Position numbers and translations under genes: made by a program
Shown here: positions 34,701 to 43,700 of the stretch, in pieces
How the letters are laid out: every line of letters starts with the position of its first letter
Position numbering within the stretch: position 1 is the first letter of the stretch
Notes under the pieces: generated by a model
Seen by the model: the letters and a program-made list of their open reading frames with translations, nothing else
Database searches by the model: none
What the model was told of the DNA's origin: nothing
NCBI GenBank assembly: GCA_007570785.1
Contig: ML662465.1
Span: 1,750,957 to 1,814,956, forward strand
Direction: 5' to 3'
Length of the DNA stretch: 64,000 nucleotides
Source: Antilocapra americana
Taxonomy: Eukaryota > Chordata > Mammalia > Artiodactyla > Antilocapridae

Positions 34701-37700
34701 CTGCCAAATTACCTGAGATAAACAAGTCATGCTGAGATCCTCTTTTCCTTTCCAAACCTAAACAGCAGCTGGCAGCTAGAAATGGTTATTTATAACCTGC
34801 ACACCGTTCCACTCATTTGCTTGGTTTAGAGATGCTTAGCCGTGTATCTTCGGCTGGGCTTCGTAATCAGATGAGCCTGGGGAGGATGCTGTGCGGTGCT
34901 AAGAGGCTGGGCTCTGGGTCAGCCACTCATTACCTCTTTGGGAGTCCTAATAGTTCCGACTCTCATTTCCATCCATTTTAAGATTAAGGTAGTACATGTG
35001 AGGGACTTCCCGGGGGTTCCAGTGGCTAAGCATCCGCCTTGCAATGCAGGGGTCGAAGGTTCGATCCCTGGTTGGGGGGCTAAGATCCCACGTGCTACAG
35101 AGTGACTAAGCCTGAGAGCCGAAACTGAGCCCATGTGCCACAACTAGGACCCAAGGCAGCCAAATAAATATATTTATATAAAAAACAAACAGAAAAAAAG
35201 TGTCCTACACATAGTAGGTACTTAGCAGTTTCCTCCCCCAGAAACAGCTGTTTGTGGGTCTCAGGGAGTTCTGGTGATCTCTGGTACTCAAACATATCCT
35301 CAATCTGCCCCTTCCTCTCCATCATCCCTTTGTGAGCTACCTTATCTCATCAATAGCCACCTGGTAGATCTCCAGCCTCTGCTATTCCTGGCTTCCCCCC
35401 ACCCTACCCCAGGCAGCCATCTAAAAATAAGACCTCATCATATGCCTGCTTGACTGTCCTCTGTCTAGTGTGTTTCACTTTGTACATTTCCCTCTTCCCT
35501 CCCTTATGCTCACACCTCTGCAGCCCCCAGTCTTCTCCCTGAATTCAGGATCCATTCCTGCCTTGGGGCCTTTGTCCTTACCCCCTAGGTCTTCTTGTCA
35601 ATCAGATCTCAGCCTAAAGGTACCCCCTTGCTCAGAGTGGACTAGCCCCTGATTCTCCCGACTTTGATCTTCTGCATAGCACTTATCTGATCTCTTTTTT
35701 GATGATGTGGTCTGCCTGCCTCACTAGATATCAGCTTTGTGAGATCAGAGGCTGCTGTCTGGCTTCTTTTTTTAAATTACTGTATTACCCACACCTGGAA
35801 CAGTGCCTAGACTGGAGTAGGCTTGGGGAGACATTTCTGAAATCGATGAATGAGTGAATGACCCAATACCTGAATGGACGATGCTAGAAAGGCAGGAGGC
35901 ATGATTACGAACTGCTATAAAGACTTCATCTTCTCTTACAATGTGTTTTCTTGACCCTTTCCCCTTGCTCTTTCCGGGACAGCGAAATGAAATATGACAA
36001 AGTAAGTTTAATACACTATTGCAGATAATTGAAAAATATTGATTTTCTTTTTCATTTGAAATAGTGAAGATAAGTAAATGCCACACATCTGTAATCTAAT
36101 CGGTGGTCTTTGTGAGACACGCTTCCTAGGCTAAAATGGACTTTGGTCTACCTCTGTATCCATCACAGTCACACAAGCTTCCAAACTCACTCCCATGCCA
36201 CACTCCACCCAGTCCCCTCCTCCCATTCCAGTTCCCCAGGGAATACAAGTGAGGCCCCTGCATTTCTGAAAATACATATATGTGTGTGTGCATCCAAATT
36301 AAAGTGTCCTTTGGATATTTTCACCCTCTCTCCAAACTAATAGTATCTTGGAAGACTTGAGACTGTGCAGAAGATCCCCAAATTCCTAAGGAAAAAGATG
36401 CAATCCTTCCCCTGACAGCTAATTTTACTGAGAGCTCATTAAGTACTTGGAACCATTCTAAGGGCTGTAGAAATGAATTCACTTGGTTCTTGCAGCAGCC
36501 CTATGAGAAGATCCTACTATTAATCTCCATTTTACAATTCAAGAGTCTAGGTACTGAGATGAAGTAACTAACCCCCATTCTCTACCCTCAGCACTGGCCT
36601 GAGATCACATGGCTGGGAAGAGGAGCTCCAGAATTCAAACCCCTTTAGGTCAACTCCAGGATGAGTTTGAGCAAACTTGGAGATAGCGAAGGACAGGGAA
36701 GCCTGGCATGCTGCAGTCCCTGGGGTCACAAAGAGTCGGACACAACTTAGCGACTCAACAACAATAGGTGGGCATCAACAAGAAGAGAAGGAGTTGTTGT
36801 TCGTCGCTAAGTTGTGTCTAACTCTTTTGCAACCCCATGGACTGTAGCCCACTGTGGGATTTGGGATTTCCCAGTCAAGAACACTGGAGTGGGTGGCCAT
36901 TTCCTTCTCCAGGGCACCTTCCTGACCTAGGGATTGAACCCACATCTCCTGCAAGTCTCCTGCACTGGTAGGCAGATTCTTTACCACTGAGCCACCAGGG
37001 AAACCCTTGAAGAAAGTCTGAATTCTCAGCCCTGGTTTTTATGGTTTCCCTCTGCATGGTTAAAATGAAATTTCCATCCCAATGGAAGCAGGAGGCAGAA
37101 CTCCCACTGTGCAGGCTCCTGGGGAGAAAGGCTTTGTCTGTGGGGGTAGAAGCAGTGGACTGAAAGAGATCTGGGCCTTGTTCTCCCACTCCTGGGCTGC
37201 CCGTCAGGGGTTCTTAACCGAGCCCCTCCCCCCGACCCCCACCCCCAACTCCCACCCCGCCATGCCATGGCCTCCACATCTGATAAATGACAGTGATCAG
37301 ACTACATTCAAAGTCACTTACTGGCTGGAACCACCCCATATACATTTGTCTAGTCTCCAAAAAAAAAATTTTTTTTTTCAGCTAACATTTAAAACTGGGC
37401 AGATTTCACATGTATAAATCCTGAGTTCTGGATTCTTTTGAAAAACTGAAAAATCTGTTGACATGGGATCTGTGTTCCCGCCTGGCAACAGTTGTTGGGA
37501 GCTGAGGGCAATGGCCCGCCAGATGGCGAGGTAGCCTCTGGTTCCTTACCCCTGCCCATCCCCCCAGTTGTCTCTCTGCCACTGAGGTCAAGTCCAAGTT
37601 GCATTTATCAGCAGGTCTCAGAGGTTTTTCCCTACAGTTAAGATGCAAGTGAAGGTTCATGGGTTCACGTTTCCGGGAGAATGAATCATTGTCATCATAA

Positions 37701-40700
37701 GTACTTATATGTGTACTTTTTGTGTGCTAACCCTGGATCTAAGGGCTTGGCAGCTATTAATGTATTTCATTCTCACAACAACCGTAGGAGGTGAATACAT
37801 TTATTATCCCTATTGTATAGATGACAGAGGGCTTCCCTGGTGGCTCAATGATAAAGAATATGCCTGCCAATGCAGGAGAATCAGGTTCAACCCCTGGGTC
37901 AGGAACATCCCCTGGAGAAGGGAATAGCAACCCACTCTAGGGGCTTCCCTGATAGCTCAGTTGGTAAGGAATCCGCCTGCAGTGCAGGAGATCCTGGTTT
38001 GATTCCTGGGTCAGGAAAATCCGCTGGAGAAGGGATAGGCTACCCACTCCAGTATTCTTGGGCTCCCCTTGTGACTCAGCTGGTAAAGAATCTGCCTGCA
38101 ATGTGGGAGACGTGGGTTCAATCCCTGGGTTGGGAACATTCCCTGAAGAAGAGAAAGGCTACCCACTCGAGTATTCTGACCTGGAGAATTCCATGGACTG
38201 TATAGTCCATGGGGTCACAAAGAGTCGGACACGACTACCTACTTTAACTTTGTCATATTTTTGCCTAGGGAATCCCATGGACAGAGGAGCCTGGGGGACT
38301 ACAGTCCTTAGGGTCACAAAAGAGGTGGACACAATTTAGCAACTAAACAGCAACAACATAGATGATCGAGATGGAGGAAGCCACAAGCTTTAAGAAATTG
38401 GTAGACAACAGATTTCTTTAGGAAATTCCCAGATATGCAAAATATATTCAGGTGTTGAAAGAACCTGACGCAAAGCAGCATAATGAAATAAACCCTGGCT
38501 GCCGCTGCATTATATTACCTGCTTGGTCCCTGCAGGCTTCCAAATTTATGACATCTCTACAGGATCTTCAGGGCTCTGAGACATCAGCATCCCCAGATGG
38601 GATCCTGGACTAGATCTGTCAGGTCCCTTCCAGCTCTAACCGTCTGTAACTTTATGTGGGTTTATACAATGTATCTGATTTCTCTGGGACTCTTTGGAGA
38701 GGACACGCACACACATCATTAAGTTCAAGTTCACTATAGTTTAGGAAAGTGTCATGGTCTCTGCAGAGGTCCGGTGGTTGGTGACTAGACATGGGTGATG
38801 CTGCATTCACCTGTAGATTTACGATCCCCAAAGGACGCAATTCAGGGGTCGTGTCTGAAGAATCCATCAGCTTAGGGTGGTCAAGGTGGCAGTGGACTCC
38901 AAGATGAGATGGGAGACAGCAGTGACCGGGAATTCACTGGGATAGAGAAGGGGGAGCATAGAAACACTAAATGAAAAGTAGAGGAAGAACAGAATACAGC
39001 TAGAGGCTTTGGTGGGTAATTAAGGGTAGCTAGACTAGGATATCATGTTAGGACGGGTTGAATGATTGCAAAGGACAAAGTCTGGATGAACCATCCTTGT
39101 CTACCAGAGAAAAAGGCCAGCCGAGGTCTCTGGAACTTGGCCTAGAGGCTTGGCTACAAGGGCTCTTTCTCTGCTTTATGCAGACCAGCCAGAAATTCAC
39201 TAAGGATCAAGCAAACAGGTTCATCTCTTTCCTGGTTACAATGTCAACCCAGCAAACACTCATGGGCATCTCCCTATGCCAGTCCTTGGGCCAAGTGTTG
39301 GGCATGCAAAGAAACAAGGGTGGGTCTCCACACACAGAGAGGGAGAAAGGCACAGAGCCCGATTCCCATGATCTAGCACCACCCCTGAGAGGTCATGGGA
39401 TCCAGAACCACAAGTGAGGAGCTAGTATCACAGGTGATACCAGTCACTGTTAATTGTGGTATGGAAGTGACTTGAGAGAAGGGCACAGCTGGCAGGGAGC
39501 AGAGAAAAGGTAAGGCAGGGAGGTGGGAAAGGATATTGGAATGATTGAGGCCAGCTTCTCCAGGTGGCTTGGCTAGGGGTTGAAATCACAGATGCCTGGA
39601 GGGCAGCCCAGTGTACTCAATGCAAGAAGAAAACACCTGATGACTGGCACCACCAGCCAGAAGACTGAGTCAAACTGTCATCGCAAGTCCAAGGTCAAGA
39701 AGGTGGCCACTGTTCAGTGCTGGAGGACTGGGGCTGTGTAAGAAGGCAGGCCCAGTGGGGCTAAAGCTCCCTTTTACTGGGAGATATTAAAAGCCCAGGT
39801 TTTATGGGAAATTAACCTGAATATACATTGGAAGGACTGATGCTGAAGATGAAGCTCCAATACTTTGGCCATCTGATGCGAAGAACTGATTCAAGGCAGG
39901 AAAGATTTAAGGCAGGAAAAGGGAGCGACCAAGGATGAGATGGTTGGATGGCATCACTGACTTAGTGCACATGATGAGTTTGAGCAAACTCCTAGAGATA
40001 GTGATGGACAAGGAGGCCTGCTGGGCTGCAGTCCATGGGGCTGCAAAGAGTCGGACACACCTTAGCAGCAGAACATTATTTTTAAATGTGGGAAAACACA
40101 TCTACAGACCCAGTTCATCCCAGTATAAAGCCTCTGAGCATGGGAATGGGTGGGTGAGTATCTGAAAATGATGAGGATGGGGGGAGGGGGATACCAGCAG
40201 GCCAACTAAGGGATAGGGGAAGGGAGGGGACAGATTCCCCAGGGAAATTCTCTGGTTAAAGGTACTATGTCCACAGGGCAACTGTTAAGGTTATAAGGCT
40301 CGGGGTATTCAAAACCCCATGGGGCATTAATAGTCAGCCCAGGGCTACTGAGGACAAGGACACTTTCTTATTTCTACACAAAGTACTCTACAGTACTTTA
40401 TACCTCCAAGCTCCTTCTTCTAACCACCTGTGTTGCTTCTTGTAAGCCCCCTCCTAGGCAGGAATAGAGGAGCAGCCTCAGAGTCCAGGGAGAGCTGAGA
40501 AAGTAGCTCAGGATGGTGTCTTTTAAACTGTTTTTATTCTTTCACCAGCCTAATGGGCAAGCCTCGCTCGCAGACTCGCTCCCCAGGTGTGAGAACTGGG
40601 CCAGCACTGGCAGGGACAGGCCTTTGATGACACACTAGAAGGCAGACTTTATTCAAATGAGTCCTGGTTCTGCCACTGACTAGCTGTGTAGTGTAAAATG

Positions 40701-43700
40701 GGCACAATTACAGCAGCATATTGAACCATCGGAAGGACCAAGCTGAGTCCTCTGCGGCTGATGTTGGCAAACTCCTCCCGGGAAGGGCCAGACAGCAAAT
40801 ATTTTTGGCTTTGTGGGCCATATGGCCCCTGTCTCAATGAGTCAACTCTGCCACTGAAGCATGAAAACAGCCATAGACTGTGCGGGTACATTTGTACACA
40901 AATGGGTGTGGCTGTGTTCCAATAAAACTTTATTTACAAAAGCCAGCAGCGGACCAGAGTGCTTTGGGCGCGGGGAACACCTTTACAAATGTTATCTTCT
41001 GGGGACCACCAAGTTGGACTAAAGTTATCTGTTTATTTCTGGCTTTCCCACCCAACTCTGAAGTTCTTCAGGGAAAAGAATATAAGGTCTCCCCTTTCTT
41101 TTCTCCCAGATTAAAGGTAAAACAACAAGTAAAGCGTATAGGGATTTTCTAGGGCAGGATTGTAACTTCAAATGCCTATAGGGGTTCAGGTAGCTATCAG
41201 AGGCAATGAGGGAAGCCAGCCAGGTGGGGGCTGTGATGGGTTGGAAAGAGATCTTCTCTTCTAAGGCGGTGGTCTCCAAATAGCTCTCGCAGAGGAAACT
41301 CTTGCCATGCTGGATTTCAATTTGATATTAACTTTATTGATTTTTATTGGGACTCATAAATTGACTTTTCCAGTATTTTTAAGAAAACATCGTAAGCGGA
41401 GATTTATGAGCAATCTTCCAATTTTTCATTGGTGACAACAAATTCAAAAAAATTAAAAGAAAAAAATTATGGGCCAAATAAATATGCTCGTGGGCTGACT
41501 CAGCCAGAGGCTCTCAGTTTGCAATCTCTGATATAAGGACTTCATTTTCAAATTTGCTCTGTGTCTGTTTTTTAAGGATAAAAAAAATGTAACTCATGTC
41601 TTTAAAAATCGACTTTAGAGAGAACTTGCAGAAGAGTACAGAGCTCCCATCCCCTCTTCACCTGGATTCCATCTAATTCATCTTGATGTCTCTGGATCCC
41701 AGGGCACAGACGGCGCTGAAATGTGGAGTCACCGAAAGAATGCCCCAAAGAAAAATAAACAAAACAGAGTGTGCCAAGTTCCTGTGAGCTAAAACGACAG
41801 GATGGAATGAATGCCGAGGAACAGCAAGGGAAAAGAAATCAATCAGACAGAAGGATTGAAGCCAAGGAGGAAGGAAAACAGAACCAACACAGAGACTACA
41901 TGGACCACACATTTATTTTGCCTGCTGAATGCTTTCTTTGTTTTATTTTATTGTTATTATTATTATTTTGGCTTGATTTATTTTCAGTAAGAAGAGAAAC
42001 AGACAAATCACCAGGAGCCCAGGTAAACACCACGCAAGGACAGAAAAGGTGACACAGGCTGACACTGTACTTTCGGCAAAACCATACTAATTCAACTGTC
42101 ACCCATTTTGCAGTTTGGGGTTATTTAGACAAGCGAGGCTAAATTTCATGTTGGCATTATGAATTCTTGGAGTAAGTTTGCTAAGCAAATGAACAGTATA
42201 AATAGGGGAGATGTCGAACATTTGCTCTGGGAGGAACTAAAGCAAATGCGTAGCTTTAAAATCCTTTCTAATTATATCGATGCGCTGAACTTTTGTCTAA
42301 TTATCATGTTCCTACAAAACTGAGAAATTTTTTTTTTTCTTGGCTATCTCATATTTTAAAAGCACTGGGGGAAATTCCGCTTTGACATAAAGGTGAACAT
42401 TTTCAGAGGCAGAAGACTCCTACATTGCCAATTTACTTTTGTGTAAATAAACCATGTCAAACATTGCGATTTCTTTTAAACAAAGAGTGAGCTAATTACC
42501 AAGATTATTATTTGTTACCAAGCTTCCCAGGTTCCCTCCTCCCTGTTCTGTCAGCAGTACGGAAGAAATCTGCACAACGGTAGGTAATAACAGCATAACC
42601 TCCATGTAGGAGTGCTTTTCATACACCAGGCTTGGCGTTAAATGTGTTTGCGCATAGTCTCCTTGAATCCACAGTAATAGATTCACCAACGAATTGGCAC
42701 ACAAAACAAGGTAAGCTTCAGTATCATCTCCACTTTATTGACAGGAAAACTGAGGCTCAGAGAGGTCAGAGTATACCACTGAGATTCAAGTCCAAAGTTA
42801 TTTGGCCCAGAAAGCCTATGAGCATTACAATACTTTCATCGCAGAGCCAGACAGAATCTGCCGAAAGCCAAACCCAACGAGCCAGGGGAAGATGTGAAAA
42901 GCTTTGGTGATTAGCAGAGGTGGAATACACCAAACTACAATCCAGTCTGGGGATACTTAGCAGATTTTTAAACTTCTGTGAGATTAGGAAGTAAACATCT
43001 TTCCAACAAGGCTGGGCTTGGCCTCTCTGCCTAGTTGGCTAGAATCACAACTCATCAAGGTATGCTTCACTTTACCCAATAGATATGTGCCTGGAAAATT
43101 GTGTAGAGATCAAAGTTTATAAAGTTGCAAAGGAAAAAGGGATCCTTTGAAAGCTAAATCTAATCTTAGGGCAAATACTTTCTTAAAGAGAATAAATGTT
43201 TTCTTTTTTGTAACCAGCCTGAAAGGGTAGCTCAGTTGGTAAAGAATCCACCTGCAATGCAGGAGACCTCAGTTCAATTCCTGGGTCAGGAAGATCCCCT
43301 GGAGAAGGGATAGGCTACCCACTTGAATATTCTTGGGCTTCCCTGGTGGCTCAGCTTATAAAGAATCTGCCTGCAATGCGGGAGACCTGGGTTTGATCCT
43401 TGGGTTGGGAAGATCCCCTGTAGAAGGGAACGGCTACTGACTGCAGTATTCTGGTGGGTCAAAAAGAGTCAGACACGACTGAGCGACTTTCACTTTTCAA
43501 CCGGTCTGAAAAATGGACAGGTTCCTCCGCTGGGCCGTAATAATGTTCTAGGAGTGCTCAGAAGATAACAATTAGAAGTGACTGAACGGATCTCTTGCCA
43601 ATGGTCTACAGCAATGTTTCTCAAAGTGTGTTCCACAGATCCTGGGAGGGAGAGGGGCTCCCACAAACAATTATTATCTTTATTATAATTCTAAGGCTTT

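Noticed and set aside
37829..38355. CRISPR-like or satellite tandem array
   Set aside because: The repeated units are SINE heads of uneven length; no regular spacer and the genome is mammalian.
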